DNA of 64,000 bases, taken from contig JAPEIS010000014.1 of assembly GCA_029531795.1 (NCBI GenBank), forward strand, positions 1,984,001-2,048,000. The letters are read 5' to 3'. A model generated the notes under the pieces. The model made no database searches and was not told the DNA's origin. It was given only the letters and a program-made list of their open reading frames with translations. How positions within the stretch are numbered: position 1 is the stretch's first letter; every line of letters starts with the position of its first letter. Below, in pieces: positions 33,801 through 45,128 of this stretch. A program made the position numbers and the translations under genes. The stretch comes from Sclerotinia nivalis. Lineage: Eukaryota; Ascomycota; Leotiomycetes; Helotiales; Sclerotiniaceae.

Positions 33801-33920
33801 TCTCACTTCGCTAGCAAAATCTCCAACATAGTCAGCAATGTTCAACGAATAATTGAACCAGTATTCAAGAGCGTTGTATTTTTCCTTCACATCGAGAGTA
33901 TCAATGAATGCAAAGGCTTC
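30897..33920 (-). pseudogene. Element C long reading frame, downstream part (unknown protein)
   Basis: Minus-strand frames 33890-33546, 32960-32628, 31886-31578 and 31142-30897 are all in one register. I translated 33545-32961 and 32627-32300 in the same register and found only scattered stops, several explained by TGG/CAG to TAG, CGA to TGA or CAA to TAA. So one frame of about 1,000 codons was once open. Visible features: a Cys-containing block (CCNRARKGF), MYYLCALAKLLDLKTKYISV and ELWNRLATVAKNREHIDEM, and a basic Pro/Lys-rich tail (KPKTKPTTKHPKTT) near the 3' LTR. None matches a domain I know. A stretch 33240-33150 could be a short intron. Function unknown; not a recognised polymerase. Confidence 0.55.
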
Positions 33921-35071
33921 GACTTCGCTCCTTCAACTCTAGCTCGCAAGTGATTCATACTGAACTTGTCCAAAAGATCAGTTATCTCATCAATGGCGAC
34001 ATCGGTGTTTCGGTCTTGTGCATATGAAGCTGGGCTAGCCCCAACAGCAAACAATGTTTTCATATATTCGCTCACAACATACAAGACAATGGCTTGATGA
34101 GACTTAGGCCTTTCGTAAATGCAGACCACTGAATCCTCGGAAGAACACCACTTGTATACTTCATCCATCATTTTTTTGAAATTCACAAAACTAGGATCAT
34201 CCAGATCGACTTTGAGTTGTCTCGCAATCTTCTTGCCCATTTGAGCATACAAACCACATAGGAAAAATCTTCCAGCTTCGAATTCCGTGATCATATAATT
34301 GTCGATGAACTGTGTAATTGAGAATACGAACTTGGCAATGTAATCCTTTATTATAATCGAATTCACATTATAGTTTCCTTCATTCTTCTTTCGTTGATTA
34401 TCAACAAATTGATCTAGGAAATCATAGGTACTAATCACTTGCTGAATATCGTAATCGCGGAAACGATAAAGCAAGACAGATTTCAATTCTCTTTTCCAAT
34501 TGTACTTGTTAAGGCTGTACTCTGACATAAGTTTGATCTAGATAGAGATAGATTGGTTGCAATACCACGAAAAACGAATCCGCATCTCCTCATCGATTAT
34601 ACCACAATCGATCTACAAGGCTTCCCAAATAGTAATAAAATCGGATATATCAATTCCATTAAAGATAAGAGCAGCAAAGCTTCTGGTATATGATATAATA
34701 GAGTACATACATATATAATCTACAATGATATAATCCATAGAGCAGACTACAAATGAAACTTTTGATTGAAGATCCACATCGTTGTTCTTCTTAATTTTTT
34801 TGGCTTTTCCTCCTTCTCTCTTTGTAATATTTCCATTAGCATCAATAACGAACTTTTCATTAGAATCAAAAGAGTTAATGGTATCTCTTAACCCATATAC
34901 AGCTTCTACTGATTGACTTATAAAAGGTTCTAGATTCTCTATAATGACAAAGGAAAAAAGAGTTTGAATAAAAGATTGTTTAACATATCGTAGATCGTAA
35001 TATAATTGAGGAGTATCGAGATTGTCAGAATCTGATTCAATTTTGGATTCTCGATAGTCCTCATTGTTCAT
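33887..35071 (-). pseudogene. Element C reading frame, upstream part (possibly gag-like)
   Basis: Frames 35071-34613 (152 codons) and 34528-33887 (213 codons) share one register and are split by only two stops, near 34613 and 34540. The second contains GRFFLCGLYAQMGKKIARQL then KVDLDDPSFVNFKKMMDEV. It resembles, in pattern only, the C-terminal capsid helices of retroelement gag (short 'GL' helix, then 'DPxxxxFxxL'). Near 33915 the similarity passes to another register by one base (FAFIDTL enters the downstream frame), either an indel or a lost programmed frameshift. The gag assignment is inference. Confidence 0.45.
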
Positions 35072-35727
35072 GTTTTCCCTTGATAAAGTTTCAAAGGGAA
35101 ATAGAAGAATATAAGGAACTTTCTCCTAAGGTATTCCTTCTTACAAAGGGATTGTGTAAGTCTCAAATCCTTCCGAGCAGGATTTTTTAAAACACATTTT
35201 AAATTTTTGATAATCGATATCAAAGATAACAAACTAACGTTCTGTACTCCGATCCTTTTTCAACTTTTATTTACAAATAAATGTATATCAATTTCAACCA
35301 TCTATAAAGTATACAAGATCCTCCAATTGATCAAACTGCACTCAATTAAGGTTATCCTCGAAATCGAGTTTTCGAATTCGAAGGTATATAGATTCGGTTA
35401 TTGATAGAAAATCCTTACAATATTTGGAATCGATCATACCTCGAACGTTACTAGTTCTAACCCCGAATAAAAACTTTATCGGTGCACTCCCCCCTTATAG
35501 AATACGATAGGGTAATTCGCTAGAATCGTCCATCTTCAACACAATAAATCAACACAAATAAAAAAGAATCGAAAACCGAACTCTCCCACTTATCATTTGG
35601 CAATCCCACTTTTGAAAAAATTCATCCTTTCAAGGTCAATCCTATCCCCCATTAACAAATCATTATTTCTATTTTCTTTTCAATATGATTTCCTTATAGA
35701 AAGGTTCGTACAATGTAAACCATACAA
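35072..35727 (-). other. Element C 5' leader
   Basis: About 650 bp between the primer-binding site and the first long frame. A 65-codon plus-strand frame (35207-35404) is a shadow. No gene is supported. Confidence 0.5.
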
Positions 35728-35750
35728 TTCGATCCCTGCGTAAATCACCA
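35728..35750 (-). promoter_or_regulatory. Element C primer-binding site (tRNA 3'-end complement)
   Basis: On the plus strand these 23 bases look like a complete tRNA 3' end: TTCGATC (T-loop), CCTGC (T-stem), a 7-base acceptor arm GTAAATC, discriminator A and CCA. Read on the minus strand this starts TGG one base inside the 5' LTR, the standard place for minus-strand priming. The tRNA would start GATTTAC; I cannot assign its amino acid. Confidence 0.8.
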
Positions 35751-35751
35751 T

Positions 35752-36039
35752 TATGAAAAAGATAGATCGAGATACATGCATCCCAATAGCACACTGCGAG
35801 AAGAAATAGGATACGAACTGATCAAACTACATTGTATAAACTTCGAATAATAGAATTAATATAAATAACAATGGATTGGGAATTGTATACAATGGATATG
35901 CAAAAATACTAATGAAAACGATTGATTATTCTAAAAGGGAAGACAAAGCCTTCTCCTTATATTTAACTACGAAGGATCATATGACCTAATGCCTATGAAC
36001 TAGCTACGTATATGGCCCTAGCAATCCAACTTTCTCATA
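35752..36039 (-). repeat. Element C, 5' LTR (288 bp)
   Basis: Starts TATGAAAAAG (TGTGAAAGAG in the partner) and ends TTTCTCATA. More RIP-type T and A than the 3' LTR. Followed by GTAC. Confidence 0.93.
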
Positions 36040-36043
36040 GTAC

Positions 36044-37319
36044 TTCTTTAACCAAATCAACTTTAGGATAATCGGATAATAAACTAATTCAATAATATAG
36101 ATTTTCGATCTTTTTTTATAATGATCGTTGATTTATAAATCGATTAGAATATAACAATCCATTCAGTTTTCAGATAGTATTTTTCTATCGAATCCAATGA
36201 TTTCGAATAGAACAAATAATTTGTATATTGAAAGTTTAATAATTTCAATTCAATTTCGGTTTGCAAAAGTATATTCTTTGTATCCATTATCCATTATAGT
36301 ATAAGTAGAATAAAATCGATTAAATGTCGATAAAACAATAATATACAATATTATCAGATTTATTTGATTATTTATTTCTTCAACGAAAGATAAACCTCGA
36401 ATTGTGGTGACGGATAAATATAATATATACAAAGCTTTCGTTTGACAATGATTTATATCAAACAAATTCCGTTTCCCGAATTCGGGGAATTGGGAAGGAA
36501 CAAATTGTATAATAACATAATATATAATTGAATCTGAATGGAGAATGGAATAAGGGATAATGAAACAAGATTAATAAAACTAACTCTAATTTGTATAAAA
36601 CGATTATCTAAAAATAAACAATCTTTTATACAATAATCAATAAACCCATAACGAAAATATTCCTCTCATTTATATTTATTAGTATATCTTTGGGAATTGA
36701 GATTTATTAGATTTCTAGTAAGTATAATCATAACAGGAATAATAGATCGGATAATAGTATTCGAGAACAGAATAAGAATACAATTAACAGGATTCGAGTT
36801 TTGAATCGTAGTATAGGGCAACGGGATAATTAAATTGCGATCAGAGTTGATCGGTTTTATCAAATATAAACAACGATTCTTCAATGTCTATACGAAAACA
36901 ATGAATATATCGATATTATTTATAAATAACTCAACAATAACAATCTAATTCTTCAATTCATTCGATAAAACTTATTTTAATAAAATAATCAAGGTACTAT
37001 TATTGTTGGCCATTTCAACTTCCAACATTAGTTTTTGGAACTCAATATAAAAGATATAGAACAACTAATTCCTTTATTTCAAATTGATTAAAAATTTTCG
37101 GGTTTTGGTCTATTTATTCTGATTTCCATAAACTCTTTCCAGTATTTATAATAAATCCTTATAATCAACAAATTTAACAAATTGCTTTTTGATATTATAT
37201 AATCGAATTTGCACAACAGCAAATCCAATTAATCTTCCAGTTACATAAATCAAATAGAAATACAGAAAAGTAAAACAATCGGAATTGGTATACATTTTAT
37301 TCTATATTTGATCGATAAA
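36044..37319 (-). pseudogene. Gypsy B protease-side and gag region
   Basis: 36465-36250 is the sister of gypsy A 15459-15244. Sequence to 37319 parallels gypsy A 15500-16310 almost base for base, including gag capsid pieces. All differences seen are transitions. More stops than in gypsy A. Confidence 0.75.
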
Positions 37320-37780
37320 TCGATCAAGATCGATTTTCGTTTTATCAAACAATGTAGGATTAGATACTTTCTCACTTAATTGAAGTTTCGACAGAACAGA
37401 AACGACAGTTGGGATTGTAACAGATATCAAAAGCAAAAGATCGATTAAATCGATGGGGATTGAAATAAACAAAACAATAGGAACAAAATGAAATTGAATT
37501 AGATAGACAATTAATTTATCGTTCTTCTCCTTCTATCATATAAATACAGTTTTCTCGATTTACAAATCGAAAATAAACTTTTGAACTATAGATTATAGAT
37601 CGGTTATTTTTGTTTTCATTTTTATACTATAATTTTAAAGGGAGGTAAAATAATGATATTAGATTGTGATATCGTTAATTATAGTAATAGCGAATTCTTC
37701 AAGGGAGCCGGATTAGCTAAACGAGTGCAGATAGAATGATATCGTAGAAATATCGGTATAGATAGATAGAAGCTATATAG
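37320..37780 (-). other. Gypsy B gag start and 5' leader
   Basis: Matches gypsy A 16310-16596 and, without a break, 25825-26000. This segment is therefore the empty-site reference for the LINE inserted in gypsy A. Confidence 0.8.
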
Positions 37781-37993
37781 TATCACAAAAGCAACAAACA
37801 GAATAATAAGAATTACTTTTATTAATAAAATATAACTCGAAAAGCTATATTTCTACAGAAGGAACGATTTCTTAAATATATTTATATATAATGTTAGCCC
37901 CGACCGGGGCTAACCTACACTTATCTGAGGTCCGATTCCTATGGGTCGGAACCCGAGCGGTCTCCGTATACCATATACAGGGACCCCGTGACA
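37781..37993 (-). repeat. Gypsy B, 5' LTR (213 bp)
   Basis: Same length and ends (TATCAC..GTGACA) as the gypsy A LTRs. The next five bases are ATATA; the other side of the insertion is lost, so no duplication can be checked. Confidence 0.93.
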
Positions 37994-39240
37994 ATATATA
38001 CTATCTATCAATAAACAATAATAAAAAAGCATTAGTTTTATAGCGAATTACAAACTCTATTACTTCTTTTAAGTTTTTGAAAAGAAATAATAATAGATTT
38101 TGTTACAGATTTATTCCTTTTTAAAGTAAATAAATATATATACAATACTATACTTGTAATTATCGATAGATATACAAAACTCGTTCGATATATTCCAATT
38201 AATAAAACAATAACTTCATCAGAACTAATAGAAATTCTATTTCGATATGTTTTTAAAGACTTCGATATACCGAAAGAGATAATATCTAATAAAGAACTAC
38301 AATTTGCAAATAAATTTTGAAATAGTTTAATATTTTATTTAAGAATTCGCTGCAAATTATCTATTGTATTTCATTTACAAACCGATAATCAAATAGAACG
38401 CCAAAATCAAAATTTAATTCATTATATTACTTGTTATACAAATTGAAGACAGAACGACTGGGCTACGTTATTATCTTTAGTAGAATTCATATATATTATA
38501 ATATGATATAATACAATTAAAGAAGCATTTTTTAAAGCAATATATAAATATCTATTTATTTTCAATTATATCAACGAGAATGCCAATACCGAAAAGAAAA
38601 TACCAATTGTAAAAAAATATATTGAATCGTTGAATTAAGAAAGAACAAAATTAACAAAGATTTGAGAAAAATCTACAAAAAGAAGATCAGAGAATAATAA
38701 AAAGAATCTATTCTAACGATTTTGTATCGATGATAAAGTTATATTTAGTATCAAAAACATTAAACAATTACAATTCAAAAAGAAATTTTTCGATTACTTT
38801 ATAAGCCTTTTTATTATCATCAATATTATAAATAATAGATAAATATATAAACTAGCATTTCCATTATTATATAAAATATACAATATCTTTTATATTTCTT
38901 TACTAAAACTATAATATCAATATAATAGTATTGCTGATCTTCCGCTTCCTAAAGAAATTAATAAATATATAAAATATAAAATTGAAAAGATACTAATATA
39001 TAGAAAAAAAGAACAAGGAATATAATATTTAGTATAATAGAAAAGCTATCAATCAACAAAAGATATTTAAGAAGCTTTACAAAATCTAATATATATCAAA
39101 AAACAATTGGAAAACTAAAAAAAAAAAAATATATCATCGATACAATAAAGGCAAAGAATTAAAAAGTAATACAATTGAAGTATACTACAAAATCTAAAAA
39201 GATTAAAGAAAATCATATTCGTTTTATTAGAATATCAATA
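37994..39240 (+). pseudogene. Gypsy I integrase and chromodomain (degraded)
   Basis: Plus-strand frames with stops read IIIDFVTDLFLFK and YNTILVIIDRYTKLVRYIPI (core, first Asp), then FDIPKEIISNKELQFANKF (second Asp block, Asp to Asn) and KLSIVFHLQTDNQIERQNQ (Glu block). YKLAFPLLYKIYNIFYISLL and PLPKEINKYIKYKIEKILIY mark a chromodomain-type C-terminus at about 38850-39130. This is a chromovirus-type gypsy of another lineage than A/B. It is cut at the left by gypsy B in the zinc-binding part (YTIYQ for CPICQ). Confidence 0.82.
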
Positions 39241-39453
39241 TTTGAAAACGTTCATTCACTTTATTTATTATTTTGAAAATCTTTTTAATATATTAATTTT
39301 CCTTTATCATTTAACATTCATACTTCCTTCACTCTTTTATCTTTATCTTTATCACGGGTTCATAACTCTATCGAGTAGGTTTGATACCGATCAAACTACT
39401 TCTACCCTTTTAGGGGTTTCGTGGCCTAGTGGTAGAGTTCTAGCCCCGTGACA
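39241..39453 (+). repeat. Probable 3' LTR of gypsy I
   Basis: Follows the chromodomain and ends AGCCCCGTGACA, like other fungal gypsy LTRs. The start is not fixed. It holds TGGCCTAGTGG (39422-39432), a perfect tRNA-type A box. GGTTTGATACC (39378-39388) is one transition from a B box. Confidence 0.6.
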
Positions 39454-40572
39454 ATCTTCAACAAACCATCCTCTTCAATATTATCAGAATTTTCATCAAT
39501 ATCTGATTCAACCGATTGATAAAATATACATCTGATATACTTTTCAATCATAGGATTACAATGTATAATCTACGATATCTGTATATTAGAAAAAAAACTA
39601 TCTATAATTCGAAATCTTGATCCAATAGATTCATTAACGATTAATCATCGATCAATAAAGATTTATTATATTTATTGTTTAAAAACAAAAGCTTTTTTAT
39701 ATAAATCGTACTCATTTGAGATATTATTTATAATATCAGAACTAGAAAAATTTAACAAATCTCTATCCCTAATTGCTTTCTTGTCTATTATTAGTATATT
39801 TGATTTTGTTAAAGGAATAGATATTTTTTGATACTTTATTAACAATATTATACTTGGTTCCGGAATAGTACTCAATATATTAAAACCTTTTGAAAATGAA
39901 GAAAATATATTGATTATAATAGAAATTTTAGTCTTTTCTTTCTTGGATTTTTTAGAAGCCAAAGGTTTTCTATCATTAATCGATTCAATATCCTTATCAT
40001 CATTATTGAAAAGTTCAACAGATTCCAATATCTTTCTCTTTATAAAAACCAATTTGCAAACTTCTTTAATCTTTTTTATTTTAAAAATAGAAAATAGAAT
40101 TATTTACTTTTCCTTCACTACAAGATCGCGAATACTCCGTATATTCTTTGTTTTGCCTTTAATATTCTTGCAATTTGTTCGTTTTGCTGAAGTACAAAGG
40201 GATTTTGACGATTTGGATCGAGCAAAGACAATATCAGAATTATCTTCCTTATTAAAGGTATTCTCCAATTTGGCTTCATTTGTCAATTTATCTATAGAAT
40301 TTTGCTTTAACTAATGGAAAATTAGTCAAAAGCATTTATAAACATTATAAGTATATCAACGAAATATCAAAATAAGTCTATATCAATTTCGAACAACTTT
40401 ATCCCTTTCTTCATTTATATATTTAATACTAATATAATCTCTTTCGTATCTCGAAATTTACATTTTAAACTATACTTCTTTTGTTTGCAAAAAAAAGCTT
40501 CTACTCTTTAAGTAAAATTAAACTGATAACTATTTAAACTTCTTCGAATTATCACTTCTTCTGAAGAATCTA
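39454..40572 (-). other. Unassigned segment with low-complexity minus-strand frames
   Basis: Frames 40286-40104 and 40052-39672 are Ser/Lys/Ile-rich (SKSSKSLCTSAKRTNCKNIK; NDRKPLASKKSKKEKTKISI). A further block (IGSRFRIIDSFFSN) follows on the minus strand near 39620-39580. They look like remains of one protein, but no family is recognised. It may be part of another mobile element. Confidence 0.35.
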
Positions 40573-41389
40573 TTAGATATCGTATCTAAAAGGAGGCAGG
40601 TAACGTGACTCCAAAAGAATCTATATAACCACTCCAATTTAACTTAGTTTAAATAAAAAATGCGTAATTTCAATTTAATTATTTTGTATTCGTTTTCGTT
40701 GTGTTTATTGATGATCTATATAGGGATCTATAAATATCTAATATATCGTTAGTATTTTTCTATTTGCAGATTTATACTTTATTCTCTTTTCGAAAAAACT
40801 ACTTTTTGAATTTTCTTTTTAGAGTTGTTGATTGATATTATAAACTTTAACAATTCGATTACTTCAAGGAAGCAAAATAGAATTATTGTAATATAGATTT
40901 ATTATTTATGGAATTATCAATTTATATATAGAATCCCTGATTTTTGATTTATCTAAAATATCAATCCTTTATTGTATCAAAATGTTCTTTTTCAAAGATC
41001 TTAATCTAGTATAGTAATTGTATTTTTAGAAATAAATTCAATATTGTTTTCCTATCAAAACTTTTAATCTTTTGATATCGAATTTCCTTTTGATTTTGAA
41101 TCTTCGAAATATTCATATCTTTTATAATTGAGAAATAAAAGATTCAATTTGGAGATCGATTCTGAAATTTATTTCAGATATCGATAAGTTGTTATTCGTT
41201 TTTATCGATATCTTCTTGATTTTGATTTACAAAAATGAGTATATTATATATTTTTTATTGAAGAATTTCTCTTTTCGATTTATAGTTTTTCAGAATCCTT
41301 ACAAATAAGATTTTTAGAATTCGAAATATATCTTTCATTGAATTATCTGAAAGAATTCAATTTGTTTTCTATTATATTTTTATTTCCTT
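40573..41389 (+). mobile_element. Gypsy F leader/LTR end and 5' region
   Basis: 40573-40707 is shared, inverted, with 28402-28535. The rest to 41389 is AT-rich with no open frame. The start of the element is not fixed. Confidence 0.55.
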
Positions 41390-42414
41390 TTTTCAATCTT
41401 TTCAATTCGAATTTTCAAATTATAAGTATATTGATATTCGATAATACTAAAACTGAAAAGCTTTGAAACAAAATTAATATCGATTTAGTATTTGAATTTG
41501 ATTATTGTAATATATTAAGTTCTATATAATTAAATATAATCAAAACAATTGTTAAACGAATTATTAAAGATTTAATTTATAAATTATTTGTTTTTTTTAC
41601 TATAGTTCAATTGAAATTTAAAAGGAAAGTTCAAATCTAGATCAATAATTATACCGATTTCAAAATTATCTTTGAAGATATCGAAATAGCTATTTAGAAA
41701 AACGAACTCGTTTTCATCAAAGTCTTTCTAAATCGTTATTCTTCTTATAATAATAAAAATATAGTTTAGAATGTAATAGATTCAATAAATTCATTTGTTT
41801 AAATCAAAAACGAAATTTTTGAGAAATACTATTCATAAATAAAGGATATCCAATACGATATAGGATTTAAAGATATTCTTGTTTCTGAGAAAAACCTTGA
41901 TGTTATTAATGTAATCGTTTAAGAAAAGCTAGTTTTTAATTTTGTTAAAAATTTAATCGATTCTATTTTTCGTAATTATTCTATTTCCAATAATACTATT
42001 TATCAATTTCTTATCGAAAGTTATTATACAATTCAAAATATTAAAAGAAATATAAAACTTCAAGATTCATTTACAAATGATAAGATCGTTAAAGAATTCA
42101 TAGATAATATATTCAATATTAAATCTAAAGGTTTTACCAAAGAACAGAAACTCGAAGTTCTTTTCCAATAATTAAAATCGAAATCTATTTTCAAAAAGGA
42201 TAATTCGGAAGGAAATTATAATTCCAATAATTCTCGAAATCAAAATAAAGAAGGAAATAACAATTATAATAATAGTAATAATCGATAAGATCAAAACAAT
42301 GATTTTCAACAGATCTTCAATTAGACCCGACAGGTTAATTTATCTAATTCAAAGATTTCAAAATATTCTATTGTGAATAGTATAGAAGAATATGATCCAA
42401 ATAAGAAACCTTTC
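41390..42414 (+). pseudogene. Gypsy F gag, 5' part
   Basis: Broken frames encode a long gag-like protein: IIKDLIYKLFVFFTIVQLKF, FKDILVSEKNLDVINVIV, LIDSIFRNYSISNNTIYQFL and FTKEQKLEVLFQ. An Asn/Ser-rich low-complexity tail (NYNSNNSRNQNKEGNNNYNN, about 42220-42280) follows. The frame ends at KKPF, where copia-2 is inserted. Confidence 0.65.
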
Positions 42415-42560
42415 TGTCGGAACATGGTCACGTGTTGTTACCCCACCTTGATATATAACCTCTCCGTACGGAGAGAACCTTAGAAGAAAAACAACTCATT
42501 ATACAATACAATATTATTCATCTAATTTGAATATTGTTGTTATCCCTTGTCTTCCCAATA
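42415..42560 (+). repeat. Copia-2, 5' LTR (146 bp)
   Basis: Starts TGTCGGAACATGG and ends CCCAATA, where the terminal CA has become TA. The 5 bp before it (42410-42414, CTTTC) recur after the 3' LTR at 49213-49217. Confidence 0.96.
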
Positions 42561-43159
42561 CTGATCAGTGGTTGATCGGATTATTTGTCAATCATAAAGT
42601 AGCAAAAAACGAATAGAAGAGGTGTACGAAGAAAGACGAAAGGAGATTTCAAACCTTACCTGTATTGAGATTTCGTATAATTGATTTTCTAATCCGTGAT
42701 CAAATTGTATTATCTGTTCTTCTACATATTAATGATTACTAATTGAATACAATTTGTGATCAAAAGGTACGAAAGTCTTCGAAGATATTATAGTTGATTA
42801 TAATCTATAGCGATTTTCAAAGAAATAGTATACTTGTATTCATTATACATTTCGTATATTTAGTAATACTCTGTACAATCTTATTTATCTATTTTTATTT
42901 TTATTTTCATTTAATTTATTCTTTTATTTGAAAATTCATCGAAAAATTATTGTGATTTATTATTTATATTGAAAATTTATCAATTCTTTTATTGAAAATT
43001 CCATTCTTTCAATATATTTCCAATCCCTGACAATATTATGTATGAGATCGAAGGATAGGGATTAGACCTTTATCTAAATGATATTATACAATTTCGAAAA
43101 GGAAGAATTAATGTATATATTATAATATGAATAGTCAATTGTCAAGATAAATATTATAT

Positions 43160-44261
43160 ACAAAAACACTTATAATATGAATTCGCTGAATTCTTCGAAG
43201 ATTGGATAGAAGATATATTCAAATTAGAAAACCATGCTTGTTTGAAATTTCTTCGTATATATTTGGTATAACATTATATGTATGTGAAATCGGTGATAGG
43301 AACTGGATATACCAAATGATTCGTAGAAGCTCTATAGGAATTCAAAGAATTATCGGACGATATTCTCGAAGAATATACTCAAATCGTGATGGACTTCCCT
43401 ATCGAATTTAATATATTAACTGGAACTACAATATATCATACGAATACAATCAAACCAGAAATCATATTACCATCGATCGAAATACAATACAGAACTATAC
43501 CTCCAAACGTACAACCTTCAATCAGAGTTTCAGAAAAACCATAATCATTTCCTCGATTCAATACTTCATATCCACCAAATACCGAACCATCTGCAGCGAA
43601 TCTACAAGAACAACTGCTTCGTACGAATACATCGAAACTTCTCGCAGATCTAATGAAGATATACAGACCCAGCAATCAGAAATATAATAATGAAGAGTAC
43701 GATTTTTTGAACTTCAAATTATAAGTGTTTTATGATTGTTGTAGGAAGATTAGCATTATACAAGGAAATTATTATTTTGCGTTTTCAATAATGTTGCGAA
43801 ACAAAGCTTTCGATTTCTATTATAATAAAATCTCTGAACGATATCAAGATTTCGATTCAATGATCAAAACCATACAAATGTATTTCGAAACCGAAGAAAG
43901 AAAGCAAAAATACTTTACAGAATAGTGTATAACAATTTTACCAACAATCGTATAAAGAAATCCAGAGAAAACCTTGTTAGAGAATCTCGAAACACTTTTT
44001 ATAACTCTTTGTACATTACAAAATAGTCTTATTGACGATTATCAAACCGAATTGAATTTAAGAAACCAAATATTGAACACTTGCTGTAATATACAAAAAT
44101 ATACAAATGCATTATTGAAACCAACAACATTATACAAAGGATTGTATATAGAGCTTAGAAGTTCAATTGGACTTGCTATACACACAAAGGAATTATCTTC
44201 GACTATATATTTTCAAAACGAAGATAATAACGATGAAGATAACAAATTGTATCAATTCTGA
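43160..44261 (+). pseudogene. Copia-2 gag (degraded)
   Basis: Aligned with copia-1 18139-19238 at constant spacing. Stops occur at RIP-type positions (for example EALXEFKELS for EALQEFKELS). 43974-44261 is the longest intact end piece (LIDDYQTELNLRNQILNTCC). Confidence 0.85.
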
Positions 44262-45128
44262 ACGAATCGTATATATACCCGAAAACGAAAGAACTATCCT
44301 TCTCGAAACCATCCATCGTATAAATTTCGAAGCAAAGGTTCTACATATAGAAGAAATTCATATCAATGATCTTCTAAAAAACATACAAAACAAAAGAAGA
44401 AAGATTATTTTATTTACAGAAAGATAAATCATTAAACAAAAGATCATCCATTGAACGAAAAACGGAAAACATACAATCACTTTCTTATTGAAAATGAAAT
44501 TTCTCAGAAGCAATTTAATCAACTTCAGATTGATTCTGAGAAAGACGATTCAATCAATAAATCAAAGGATAAGAAAATAAAATTCGTTTTAATATACAAT
44601 ATAGATGATAATCATAACAACAAGAAATCAGGAGAATCATTCTTTGTGAAAGCAGAAAAGATCAATGGATATGAGATTGTAGAAATATTAAATAATCAAG
44701 CATTCATATATACTCTTACAAGAAAAAACGAATTAATTGATTCGTACGAAAAGTCTAATAAAGTTTTTACTCTAAACGGAAGATACATAACTGATGTATT
44801 TCAAGGAATAATACCTGATACTGGAACTGCAGAAGTCTCTACTGTAGAGCACAACCAAATAGAAGCTCTCCTTTGTACGAATATCATTTCTAAAATCGAT
44901 CGTTCGAAGAAAAACAGATACAAGATTCGTTTCGGAAAAGGATCAACAGATACAAAAGGTATAATTGAAATAACAACTCCGATTGGTTTATTAATATTCT
45001 TCATTGTATCGATCAACATTCCATTTTTGCTTTGTATTCAAGATATAAATCGTATAAAAGTCTTTTTGGATAATACCAGGAATGTTCTTATACAAAGAAA
45101 GAAATTGATCCCTATCATACGAAAATGA
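44262..45128 (+). pseudogene. Copia-2 protease region
   Basis: The 225-codon frame 44451-45128 has FQGIIPDTGTAEVST with the catalytic Asp intact, then YKIRFGKGSTDTKG and IPFLLCIQDINRIKVFLDN. It ends where VRKWGHPW has become VRKXSHP. Confidence 0.85.

Larger units (their letters stand above)
30471..36039 (-). mobile_element. Element C: LTR retroelement without recognisable pol (5,569 bp, LARD-like)
   Basis: Two 288-bp LTRs flank 4,993 bp. On the minus strand a primer-binding site follows the 5' LTR and a polypurine run precedes the 3' LTR, so the parts needed for reverse transcription are there. It is inserted between protease and RT of gypsy B; gypsy A 15035-15055 gives the empty site and confirms a 4-bp duplication (GTAC). 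I find no RT, RNase H or integrase motif in any frame. Instead most of the interior carries one long, RIP-interrupted reading frame. Confidence 0.88.

Noticed and set aside
33887..34528. Possible RNA-virus nucleoprotein captured by element C
   Set aside because: I considered it because the frames are not pol-like, but there is no motif to support it. The gag-like pattern and the LTR, primer-site and polypurine context favour a retroelement protein.
35728..35750. tRNA gene
   Set aside because: Only the 3' quarter of a tRNA is present, at the exact place of a primer-binding site; no D-arm or anticodon arm.
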